Assembly (NCBI GenBank): GCA_023548195.1
Contig: JAJHZJ010000009.1
Location: 992,001 to 1,056,000, forward strand
Length of the DNA stretch: 64,000 bases
Direction: 5' to 3'
Origin: Bettongia penicillata ogilbyi
Taxonomy: Eukaryota; Chordata; Mammalia; Diprotodontia; Potoroidae
The translations under genes and the position numbers were made by a program. Every line of letters starts with the position of its first letter. Position 1 is the first letter of the stretch. Shown here piece by piece: positions 55,440-64,000 of this stretch. Under the pieces are notes generated by a model. The model was given only the letters and a program-made list of their open reading frames with translations. It was not told the DNA's origin and made no database searches.

Positions 55440-56350
55440 CCCCTACCACTTCTAGACCATTATAATAGGCTTCTAATAGGATCTTTTCTCTCCTCAATCT
55501 GCCTCCTCCAAGCCATTCCTTACATCGCTACCAGGTTTCCTTATACTTGTTCAGTTGTTTTCAACTCATGTCACTCTTTGTGATCCCATTTTGGGTTTTC
55601 TTGGCAGAGATACTGGAGTGGTTTGCCATTTCTTTCTCTAGTTCATTTTACAGAAGAGAAAACTGACACAAACAGGATTAAGTGATTTGCTCAGGGTCAC
55701 ATAGCTAGTAAGTGTCTGGGGTCAGATTTGAACTCAGGAAGATGTGTTTTCCCGACTATAGGCCCAGTCATCTATCCATTGCACTGCCTAGCTTCCCCTT
55801 TCTTATGCCTACATCTGGTGACATCATTCTTCTTAGACGTCTACCATGGGTCCCTATAACTTACCAATTAAAGTTCTAATTCACTTGCTTGACATGCAAG
55901 ATCCTGTACAATTTAATGTAATTTTATCTTTTGGGGTCTAATTATATTATTTTGGTCCTTTCATTGTAAACTCCAACCAGCTGGACTTCTGCTTGCCAGA
56001 CTGAACAACCCCACACTTTTCCAGCTCTGTGACTTCGATTATTCCATTCCCTATGCCTGAAACTGTCCTATTTCCCCATCTTCACTTCCCAAACTTCTAC
56101 TGATCTTTTCAAACTCAAGTCAAATGCAACTCTTCCATGAAATCTTCCCTATTCCTCCTTATTAAGTAATGATCTCTTATCCTCACCTCAGGCAACACTT
56201 GGTTTTGCATCTCTCCAATGAACTCATTTCATAATATTGTGTAATATAATTATCTTATTCCTCCAATAGACTGCCAGATCCAGATGGGAAGGGACATTCT
56301 GCAGTGTCCAATACACAATAGGTGCTTAATAAATGCACGTTGACTACAAA
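55440..56350 (+). mobile_element. L2 LINE 3' part, split by a SINE
   Basis: 'AGACCATTATAATAGGCTTCTAATAGG' (about 55454-55480) is sense L2. It resumes after the SINE and ends 'CAATAGGTGCTTAATAAATGCACGTTGAC' at about 56316-56344, the canonical terminus. Confidence 0.8.
55547..55798 (-). mobile_element. Mar-1-type CORE-SINE nested in L2
   Basis: Plus strand starts with the tail (TTGTTCAGTTGTTTTCAACTC, TACTGGAGTGGTTTGCCATTTC) and ends with the head (CACTGCCTAGCTTCCCC). TTTCCTTATA on the left and TTTCTTATG on the right look like a target duplication. Confidence 0.9.
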
Positions 56351-56574
56351 ACAATATAATTGTTTTTTGGATCTGTAACAATATTCTTCCCGATGATTTT
56401 TGAGTCCTTTTTGTTTCATATATCAATTTTTTCTTAAGTTAAAATAGAACTTGGGATAGGACAGGGCATGCGATTTCATGGGCATGGAAAATTTCCAAGT
56501 GAGGAAAATTCTTCTACCAATGAAGATCAGCATTGTTATTTGATCCTTCAATCCCTATCAGCTTTTGTTCTTCT

Positions 56575-56735
56575 ACCTTTTATAGTTATACCCCTTGAGA
56601 AGGCCTTCTATGATAAGTGCTCCCATTTCTTCTTCTTTCACTTTCTTCTTAGTCCTCTGCAGTCTGGTTTCTGGCCCCATCATTCAACTGACATTACTTT
56701 CTCTAAAGTTACCAAAGACCTCTTCACATGTATGA
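56575..56735 (+). mobile_element. L2 LINE, segment left of the L1 insertion
   Basis: 'GAGAAGGCCTTCTATGATAAG' (56597-56617), 'CCTCTGCAGTCTGGTTTCTGG' (56653-56673) and 'CATCATTCAACTGACATTACTTTCTC' are the sense L2 region before the RT GVPQGS block. The element continues at about 61355. Confidence 0.7.
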
Positions 56736-56819
56736 GCGCACAATATGTTCTGACTGTTCTTTTTACTTCTTTTGCATTTGCTGTGATTTTGCCTTGTTTA
56801 TTTGCTATTTTATACATTT

Positions 56820-57880
56820 GATTTTCTATTGTCTTCTTTTTAATAATGTTATCTTAGGGTTTACCAGTTTTATTAGTCTTTTAAAATTATAAGATTTTTG
56901 TTTTGTTTTTCATTTCTAATGTTTTTTCTAGTCTATTTCCTTTCTAATTTTTAATATCTTACCATTTATGCTTATTTTAGATTTGATTTTTTGTTGATTT
57001 CAAAGTTTTTGTAATGCAAATTCAGTTAATCCTTTCCTTTTCTATTTTGTTAATATAAAATTGTCAGGATATGTTTTTTCCCCAAGGACTACTTAAGATG
57101 CATCCCAGAAATTACAGTATGTTGTTTCACCATTATCTTTTTTTACAGTTACTAAAAGAATGCGTTGACTATTTCTGCCTTTTTACATATATTTGCAATA
57201 CTTCTGTGCCTTAGTACATGGTCAATTTTTATAAAAGTTTGATGTGTTACGGAGAAAATATTCTCCTGCCATTTCATTTAAAAGATGTCAAAACTTTTAA
57301 CTTTCATTTCTCCAGAAATTTATTCAGGTCCCTTTTATTTATCTTTCTGTTGGATTTATCTAAAACTGATAGAGGATATTGTAGCCTCCTGTCATTACTG
57401 TGTTACTGTTGATGCTATCTTGTGGCTCAGTTAATGGTTCCTTTATGAATTTCAATGTGAAGGCATTTGAAGCATATTAAGTATAATACTGATACTGAAT
57501 TATTGTCTGTGGTTACTTTCAGCATATTTTTATTTCCTTGTTTATCCCTTTTTATTTTTTGAACATTTGTTTTTGCTTTTCCAGATAGCATCATGGCAAC
57601 TCCTGCTTTTTGAAATTCACTTGGTGCATAGTAAATTTTTTCCATCAATTTTTCCTTCAGTTTTATTTTCTAAATGTCTTTGTTTTTTAAATGTTTTTCT
57701 TGTAAGCAACAGATTGAAGGGTTTTGTTTTCTTGTCCAATCTGCCACACTTTTTCATTTTATTGGATTATGTAATCCATTCACATTTAAAATTATAAAAG
57801 TTGTTTTTAAATTTATTTCCATCTGTCTCTAAAATTGTTTTTTCCCTAAGTTATGATTCCCCCTTCTATGAACACAATAT
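56820..57880 (-). pseudogene. L1 ORF2 endonuclease relic
   Basis: ORF2p starts with an APE-type endonuclease that nicks the target DNA. The minus strand at 57648-57427 reads EKIYYAPSEFQKAGVAMMLS and DKQGNKNMLKV, matching the KAGVAIL...DKEG...K block of L1 endonuclease. Plus-strand phrases in order, such as GCATCCCAGAAATTACAGTATG (57101-57122) and GGATTATGTAATCCATTCACA (57764-57784), follow the antisense order of mammalian L1 ORF2. Stops and shifts make it dead. Confidence 0.75.
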
Positions 57881-58261
57881 TATATTCTTTCAGTTATTTT
57901 AGTCTTTTTTTAAGGTGGCCCTTTCTCCACTGACCCACTTTTTCTCATTCTGATCCCCTTTTCTTATTTGCTATCCCTTTCCCTTTTGGGTTTTGTTTAT
58001 TAATTCTTCTCCCCTGCTTTATCTGGCTATATATTTCTTCCCCCTCTATTTTCCTTTCAGTTAATCAAGTAGACTCCTCTTTGCTCTCTTCTCCTTCAGC
58101 TAGCCCTGTATATTAATTTTTCATTTCACTTTTTACATCCCTTTCCAAAAAAAAGATTTTTCTCACCCTCTTAATTGTCCATCTTCTCTTTTTGATTATT
58201 CTAGAGCCTTGTTCTCAGATTCAAGATCCCTATAATCATTTATTCTTAATTCTTTTTTTCA

Positions 58262-58735
58262 TCCTTTGTCTTTGAAAACAATTAATGACATCACATGGGT
58301 CATGACTTGTGCCTGAATTGGATTTAATTAGGGCAGAGTTGTACAAACTCATAAACCTCATTCTCTCTTCTTGAGTCATGAAAGTCCGATGCCAGGACAA
58401 AAGTCAAGACCATGGCCCAAGACTCAGTGTCTTGACCTTTGTGTCTTTGATGCTTGACCAAGTATTCCAAGTACTGTTCCTAAGTATTCCACAGTGTCTA
58501 CTTGAGCTACCTTCATGGTCACTAGAATAAATTGCTCTCAACTGCCTATTCTTCACATGCATGGAGTAGCCGTGCCTCTAACCCACCAATAGATATGAGG
58601 CTTATTAGTTACCCTCTTCCTCATTTAGCTCATCTGCCAAGATGTTGTCAATGTGCCTGCTACAGCTTCTTGGAGCCACAGCTTCCAAGATATTCATTCT
58701 GTGTTCTGCCTTCAAGTGTTTTCTGCCTTTTCCTC
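58262..58735 (-). mobile_element. RTE-tailed repeat, antisense
   Basis: Sister of 13290-13760: shared CTGAATTGGATTTAATTAGGG, 'AAAGTCCGATGCCAGGACAAAAGTCAAGACC' and 'GTCTTTGATGCTTGACCAAG'. The left end (CTTTGTCTTTGAAAACAATTAATGACATC) read antisense fits the RTE tail. Nested in the minus-strand L1. Confidence 0.55.
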
Positions 58736-59734
58736 ATAGTGATACATGGGGTACTATGGATTCCCCTTTTCCATTGTGACTCACTTTCAGAACCACACTA
58801 ATTATTGCATTGACAAAGAGGACATTAACCAATGGTAGGGCACCTCCCCTCTGTTGCTACTGATGTACACATTAATATTCATTCTCCCTTGTTAATCTAT
58901 TTTTTCCTCTATATTTAACTGGGAAAAATCCTCCCTAGGTCCATACTTTCCCATTCCTCCAGGTGCCAGTTGCCCCAGGGGTTCCAACTTCCTTCTTCCA
59001 GGACAAGTAGATTTTTCAGGTACCAAAATCCCCCAGCTCTTATCCAGTGTCAGGTCCTTATCTCTCTTAAACCATGAGAGCATTCATCAGTAGAACCCCA
59101 TCCTACTTACAAAGTAAGATTTCCTTTATTTTTTTTCTCCCTCCCTTTCCCCTACCCTTTCAACTTTTCATCCCTCTTCCTCCTCCATTCCCCTATAGGC
59201 TCTTCTCTTTCTCAAATTACAGAGGTAACTTTCCTCTAATTGTGAGCCATTGATTTGACCTTGGCACAATACCCAATCCCTCTACCCATTTCTCCCCTCA
59301 TTTTATATAACCTCTCATGTTACAATGTCATCCCACAAAAGAAATATTCATCTGTCAGTAGGGTGTCACTAGCTTCCCTCCCTAATGCCCCCTGTCTATC
59401 TCTTCACTGTTACCTCTGTGAGCTTTCTCCCTTCACCCCCATCTTTTTGTGTACATTCAGAAAGAAGCTACTTACTGGTCTTTCTGTTGTTGCTCTGTTG
59501 CTGTCTGCATTTATTCACTTTTCCTGAATTTCTGTTGTTTGGGGTATGTGAGAAACAAATACCTTCTTCAGTTATGGTTTCCTTTCTAAAACTGTTTCAA
59601 ACTCTTTGTCATTGAACATCCATCTTTTGTCCTGTATGATGAAGCTCAGATTCACAGGACTTTTCACCCTGGGCCACATCCGGAGCACCAATGCTCTTCA
59701 GAACACATTCCATTCTCTCCTCTTTGGTCTAGGA

Positions 59735-60089
59735 CAGGAATGGGGAACCTGTAGCCCAGTGATAGGCTAGAGAACTAAGGAACAGAAAGAATGAGACAGG
59801 TCACCAGGATAGTATACAGTGGGAAGCTGTGCAGGATTCCACTAAACCTAAGGAAAAGAGCACAGCATCCTGCTGGAGCCAGTTCTGATCAGTAGCCTGT
59901 AGCCCTAAGGCCATATGTGGCCTTCTAGGTCCTTGGATATGGTCTTTTGACTGTGTCCAAGTTTTACAGAACACACTCTTTTATTAAGGGAATTTATTTG
60001 TTCTGTGATGTTTGGATTCAGTCAAAGAGACACACTTGAGGATCTAGAGGACTACTAGTGGCCTTGAGACCACATGTTCTCCACCCCTG
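59735..60089. mobile_element. hAT MITE with 8-bp TSD and an internal insert
   Basis: Terminal inverted repeats: CAGGAATGGGGAACCTGTAGCC on the left; CAGGGGTGGAGAACATGTGGTC read inward from the right. Flanks GTCTAGGA (59727-59734) and GTCTAAGA (60090-60097) match at 7 of 8. Positions 59757-59892 are foreign to the MITE (see the inverted duplicate at 60973-61106). Confidence 0.85.
59757..59892 (+). repeat. Inverted duplicate inside the hAT
   Basis: About 136 bp, reverse complement of 60973-61106 at roughly 93 percent, nearly all differences transitions. CCTGTAGCCC flanks it directly (59748-59757 and 59896-59905). Confidence 0.9.
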
Positions 60090-60972
60090 GTCTAAGAGGT
60101 ATAGATTAGTCTTGCATTTTACAAATATATTTTCCTTTGTATTTGAAGGTCTTCCTCTTGATGACTCATGGAATTAGTTGTTTCTCAATTTAATTGGCTT
60201 AGAGTTTGCAGCCATGGGATTTTTTGTGGAGGCAATCAATGAATTCTTTCCATTGAAATTTCATTTTCTATGTTCAGAAGTTATGGACCATTCTCTTCTA
60301 TTAGTTTCTTCATCATAGCGTTAATTTTTCAGTCTTGTCAGATTGACCTATGACCTTTAGGTTGTCTCTATGCATCTTCTTTTTGAGGACCATATGTTTT
60401 GCTTGCATGGTGAATACATTTTCTTTTAATGTTCTTGTCTTTTGCTTCTCCTCTTCTATGTTGTCCTTCATTTCTGTGTATTCGTATTCCCAACCTACTG
60501 TTATCTCTTGTTCCTTTGGTGAAACTTACCACTGAATATCTCAGTTTTTCTATTATCCCCATTGTTAATCTTCCTTTCTCTTTTAAACCACTCAGGAATG
60601 GCATGTTTTGTTTCCCCAAATTCAAATTCCAAAAAGGTTTCTCTGTCTCCTTGAGTGTTGGATCATTATCCTTCATTTTACAGTATTTATTAATAGATGC
60701 TTGAACTCATTTACTAGATCTGGAAGCCATATTTCCTTTTCTTACTGTTTTTCCTGTTGATTTATGTTCAAGGTCTTTGAGATTTCTTCCTGAAATTTTT
60801 AGCACTTTTAGTAGCCCTTACTGCCTCCTATTTTCCTTATTATGCACTCTCTGATACTATCTCCTTTGAATTTGGGGTTTTATTTGGGGTTGGATCTTAA
60901 AGCATTTCAGTCTCCTACACTGGGCAATTCATGGTTTACCACCAGAAGTCTCTGCTCCAACTGACTTTGTGT

Positions 60973-61106
60973 GATCAGAACTGGCTCCAGTGGGATGCTG
61001 TGTTCTTTTCTTTAGGTTCAGTGGAATCCTGCACAGCTTTCCACTGTATGCTATCCTGGTGACCTGTCTCATTCCTTCTGTTTCTTAGTTCTCTAGCCTA
61101 TCACTG
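60973..61106 (-). repeat. Inverted duplicate in the L1 5' region
   Basis: Partner of 59757-59892. It is continuous with the minus-strand L1 5' UTR-like sequence on both sides, so this is probably the source. Confidence 0.85.
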
Positions 61107-61354
61107 GCTATTCAGAGCCTTATTTCCCCATAGTTCAGAGCTTTGCAGCACTGATGCTTCCAGGTTTCAGTCCTCAAGAAACTATTGCTCCAGAAGGGTT
61201 GTGGCCAAGCCATCTGTTGAAGCCCAAGCAAACTTCAACAGCTTGGAGTATGGGTCTCTATGGCAGAGGTAGGTTTTGATGTAAGCTGTGTCATATCCTT
61301 GGGTTTGCTGGTGTGGCTGTGCTGGTAGTGATTTTGGATTCTGGGTGATCTGGA

Positions 61355-62600
61355 CCATGGGAGCAGCTAGAGTTGCTTTATCTTTGACACATAATTCCTA
61401 TCTAAATTATTCCTGCCAACCATGGGTGTCCCACAAGGCTCTATCCTTTGCCCTTTTTTTTCTTTTTCCTTTTTACTATTTCACTTGGTGATTTCATCAG
61501 TTCCTATGGATTTAGTTATCTATGCTGACAATTCTCAAATCTACATATCCTTCCCTAACGTCTCTATTGATCTCGAGGTTGATATCTCTGACTGCCTTTC
61601 AGACATCTTGAAGTGGATATCCTATAGACATCTGAAACTCAATATATCTCATATTGAACTCATTATCTTTGCTCCCAGATCATTCCTGCTTCCAAACTTC
61701 CCTATTACTATTGAGGGTACCATCCTCCTAGTCCCACCATGCTCACTATCCAGATGTCATCCTTGACCCTTCACTATCTCTTTCCCCCATCTTTCTCTTC
61801 ATTTTCTATCTGTTGCCAAAGTTTTAAAATTTCACCTTTGCAATATATCTTGAATATATCCCCTTCTTTCCTCTGATACTGTCATTACTCTGGTACAGGT
61901 CTTTATCTTCTACCTACTGGACTATTATAATAGCCTGCTGGTTGGTCTCCCTGACACAAGTCTCTCTCCATTCCAGTTTATCTTCCATTCTTGCACCAGT
62001 CATTTTCTTTAAACACAGGTCCAAACATGCCAGGCCCTACTTAACAAACTTTAGTGGCTCCCTGTCACCTCTAGGATCAAATACAACTCTATTTTTTTAT
62101 TCAAAACCCTTAATAAAGTACTTCCTCCCTTTTCTAGTTATTTTATACCATATATTTCTCTCTCATGTACTCTTTGATCCAATGATACTGTCCTCCTTAC
62201 TGTTCTAAGAATAAGACATTCCATCTCCTTACTCTTGGCATTTTCTCTGGCTGTTCCCTCCTGTTTAGAATGCACTCCCTCCTCATCTCTGTCTGCTGAC
62301 TTACTCAGCTTCCTACAAATCCCAGCTAAAATCTTACCTTCTCCAGGCCTTTCCCAATCCTTCTTAAATCTAATGATTTCCATCCTTTAGCTTATTACCT
62401 ATTTATCCTCTCTGTAGCTTGTTTGTACCTTTTGCATTTTTTTGTAATTCAGATTGTAGCTCTTTTCATTCATCTCCTCAATTAGACTATGAGCTGCTCA
62501 AGGGCAAGGACTATCTACCTTTAGCCTTTTGTTTAATCCCTAGTGATTAGAACAATATCTGGCACACAGTAGGTACTTGTTTAATGCTTATTGACTGGCC
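61355..62600 (+). mobile_element. L2 LINE, RT block to 3' end
   Basis: Resumption of the L2 from 56735. It contains the RT relic (61422-61766), 'GGACTATTATAATAGCCTGCTGGTTGGTCTCCC' (61919-61951), 'TTTAGTGGCTCCCTGTCACCTC' (62051-62072) and the terminus 'GCACACAGTAGGTACTTGTTTAATGC' (62562-62587). Confidence 0.85.
61422..61766 (+). pseudogene. L2 ORF2 reverse transcriptase relic
   Basis: The longest clean LINE frame here, 114 codons. MGVPQGSILCPFF (residues 1-13) is the conserved GVPQGSILGP block of L2/CR1-clade reverse transcriptases. VIYADNSQIYISFP follows, where the catalytic YADD reads YADN (residues 34-37), so the second metal-binding Asp is lost. DCLSDILKWISYRHLKLNIS (residues 56-75) matches the helix after the active site. 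The first Met is not a true start: homology to L2 extends upstream out of frame. Dead relic. Confidence 0.85.
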
Positions 62601-62760
62601 TTCTTTGAAACATATGGTTGTAGAGAGTAACCTAGGAGAAGTGACTTGTCCAGGGTCACACACTATGACTGAAGCCAGGAAAGCAACTATATGTCGGAGG
62701 TGTGACTTGAAGTCAGGCTTTCCTGGCTTCAATGATAGTTCTCTATCCATGACAACATAC
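62600..62760 (-). mobile_element. MIR-type SINE, antisense, with internal hairpin
   Basis: 'GAGAAGTGACTTGTCCAGGGTCACACA' CORE and 'CTTTCCTGGCTTCAATGATAG' head. TGAAGCCAGGAAAGC (62670-62684) is exactly inverted at 62717-62731. Confidence 0.7.
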
Positions 62761-62769
62761 TGCATATTT

Positions 62770-63425
62770 TTTGCATCAATTTTGTTTTGAGAAATTTTTG
62801 AGAATTTCATATCCTCCCACACATAATAACTAAAGATACCTTGGGGTGTCATGATGCCAGAGATGGGAGTCACTGATTTGTAAGACAGCCTTCTTGGATT
62901 AGAAAACATCACACTGCAACACAGCATGAAAATACAGGATCACAGATTCAGATGTGACTTCTAAAGGTCCTCTAGAACATCTTCACGTTAGCTTAGCAGC
63001 AGGTCTCAGATGACAATGGGATGAACTAGATCAGAGATTTTACAGATGGCCAGGACACAAACACTAGACAGAACTCCTGGGTTGGAATAACTGATCCTGG
63101 AACATCTTAATAGTACATAACACATCTGCACATGTGGGTGAACTGTCCAGGGAATTTAGCAGCAGATAACTCACTCCTGAAGATTAACTCTCTAAACTTC
63201 TCCTCCTCATCAACTGCCTCCCTGCCCTGGAGGGACCTCTGCCTGAAGGGCCTGCTGTCTTGATTGGTGACTTTTTGGCCCAGGTCACTATTTCAGAAGG
63301 GGTCCCAGACATGCATCACTCTACTTTCTACTCAATTCACTCTCTGTGCTTCTCTTTACCAGTGAACTTGCTCCTCTCAGGTACTCTCCTTTCCATCCCA
63401 CCCACTTCCTTCTAGTTCCCTTCTA
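62770..63425. other. Unassigned stretch with possible MIR scraps
   Basis: No gene. 62938-62980 resembles an antisense MIR edge ('GGATCACAGATTCAGATG'). The rest looks unique. Confidence 0.3.
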
Positions 63426-63429
63426 TGTT

Positions 63430-64000
63430 TTTAATTAATTACTTTCTTTTTGCTTTCAAAATTCATTTTTAGAAGATTCTAAGTTCTAAATTTTCCCCTT
63501 CCCCCTCTTCCCAAGATGGCATGCAATCTGATATAGGCTAGACATGTACAATCATATTAAAGACATTTCCATATTTGTCATATTGTAAAAGAAGAATCAA
63601 AACAAAAGGGAAAAACCATGAGAAAGAAAAAAATGGAAAATAGTATGCTTTTATCTGCATTCAGATTCCATAGTTCTTTCTCTGGATGTGGACAGCATTT
63701 TCCATCATGAGTCTTTTGTAATTGTCTTAGATTATTGCATTTCTAAGAAGAGCTAAATCTGTAAAAGTTATTCATCACACAATGTTGCTGTTACTGTGTA
63801 CAGTGTTTTCTTAGTTCTGCTCACTTCACTCAGCATCAGTTCATATGAGTCTTTCCAGGTTTTTCTGAAATCTTCCTGCTTATCATTTCTTGTGGAACAA
63901 TAGTATTCTATTACTTTCATATGCCACAACTTGTTCAGCCATTCCCCAACTGATGGACATTATCTCAATTTCCAATTCTTTACCACCAGAAAAAGAGCTA
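63430..64000 (-). mobile_element. L1 LINE 3' end, antisense, runs off the window
   Basis: 'TTTGCTTTCAAAATTCATTTTTAG', a CT-rich block (63496-63512), 'TTTGTCATATTGTAAAAGAAG', 'GTTCTGCTCACTTCACTCAGCATCAGTTCAT' and, at the edge, the antisense of '...GAATGGCTGAACAAG', the end of ORF2. It is the best preserved L1 3' UTR here after the half-L1 copies. Confidence 0.85.

Larger units (their letters stand above)
59600..60730 (-). pseudogene. L1 ORF1 relic interrupted by a hAT
   Basis: Minus strand at 60676-60368 keeps a 102-codon frame (MKDNDPTLKETEKPFWNL...). Just downstream, at about 60380-60310, KMHRDNLKVIGQ corresponds to the RRNNLRIIG motif at the start of the L1 ORF1 RRM. The frame is then lost, and the hAT (59735-60089) cuts the rest. 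Family assignment rests mainly on the NLKVIG block and the position upstream of the endonuclease. Confidence 0.55.
56736..61355 (-). mobile_element. Minus-strand L1 inserted in an L2, lacking its 3' end
   Basis: A 4.6-kb L1 relic running right to left: 5' UTR-like region (61355-60750), ORF1 relic (about 60730-59600), inter-ORF sequence, and the endonuclease part of ORF2 (57880-56820). It stops before the reverse transcriptase, so the 3' half is missing. Nested in it are a hAT (59735-60089) and an RTE-tailed repeat (58262-58735). The L2 on either side is in the same orientation and consecutive apart from a gap of perhaps 170 bp. Confidence 0.7.

Overview
This is a mammalian, almost certainly marsupial, non-coding window built mostly of nested transposable elements. 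The marsupial call rests on: (i) Mar-1-type CORE-SINEs, with a tRNA-like head, a CORE segment and an RTE/BovB-like tail containing the word GGAAATGGCAAACCACTCCA; (ii) L1 elements with the purine-rich 3' ends common in metatherian genomes; (iii) ORF2-less 'half-L1' (HAL1-like) elements; (iv) many L2, L3/CR1 and MIR relics. I recognise no host exon, no intact protein-coding gene, no functional RNA gene, no CRISPR array and no bacterial or plasmid feature. The species cannot be fixed from this sequence. All family names below are from memory of sequence patterns, not from a database search.

Layout. 1-1560: 3' part of an L1 (+) split by two SINEs. 1560-5700: mostly unassigned AT-rich DNA with L2 scraps, a 50-bp tandem duplication and a tRNA-like stretch. 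5700-8065: L2 fragments and SINEs. 8082-11014: complete ORF2-less L1 inside a perfect 16-bp target-site duplication (TSD). 11281-11590: repeat-free block that may be a conserved non-coding element. 11593-16700: hAT MITE, truncated L1, an RTE-tailed repeat, microsatellites, L2 and SINE. 16700-22300: mixed, with a SINE split by a hairpin-forming RTE-tailed insertion and a TA-flanked MITE. 22990-26075: two L1 3' portions including reverse transcriptase relics. 26075-34800: MIR, L2, L1 ends and a second TA-flanked MITE. 35600-37300: L2 with reverse-transcriptase-like sequence. 37380-46000: hAT, L1, L2, L3 and RTE remnants. 46000-48600: mostly unassigned. 48808-51517: second complete ORF2-less L1, minus strand, inside a 17-bp TSD. 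52150-56350: L2, a minus-strand L3/CR1, SINEs. 56575-62600: an L2 (+) split by a 4.6-kb minus-strand L1, itself carrying a hAT and an RTE-tailed insertion. 63430-64000: minus-strand L1 running off the window.

The repeats interact as layers. L1 protein relics (ORF1, endonuclease, reverse transcriptase) represent the machinery that would have moved the ORF2-less copies. RTE protein relics represent the likely machinery for Mar-1 and the RTE-tailed repeats. The observations most worth a second look are the tandemly duplicated 3' tail shared by both half-L1 copies, two local inverted duplications (78 bp and about 135 bp) that look like templated insertions from 1-2 kb away, and the hairpin-forming RTE-tailed insert.
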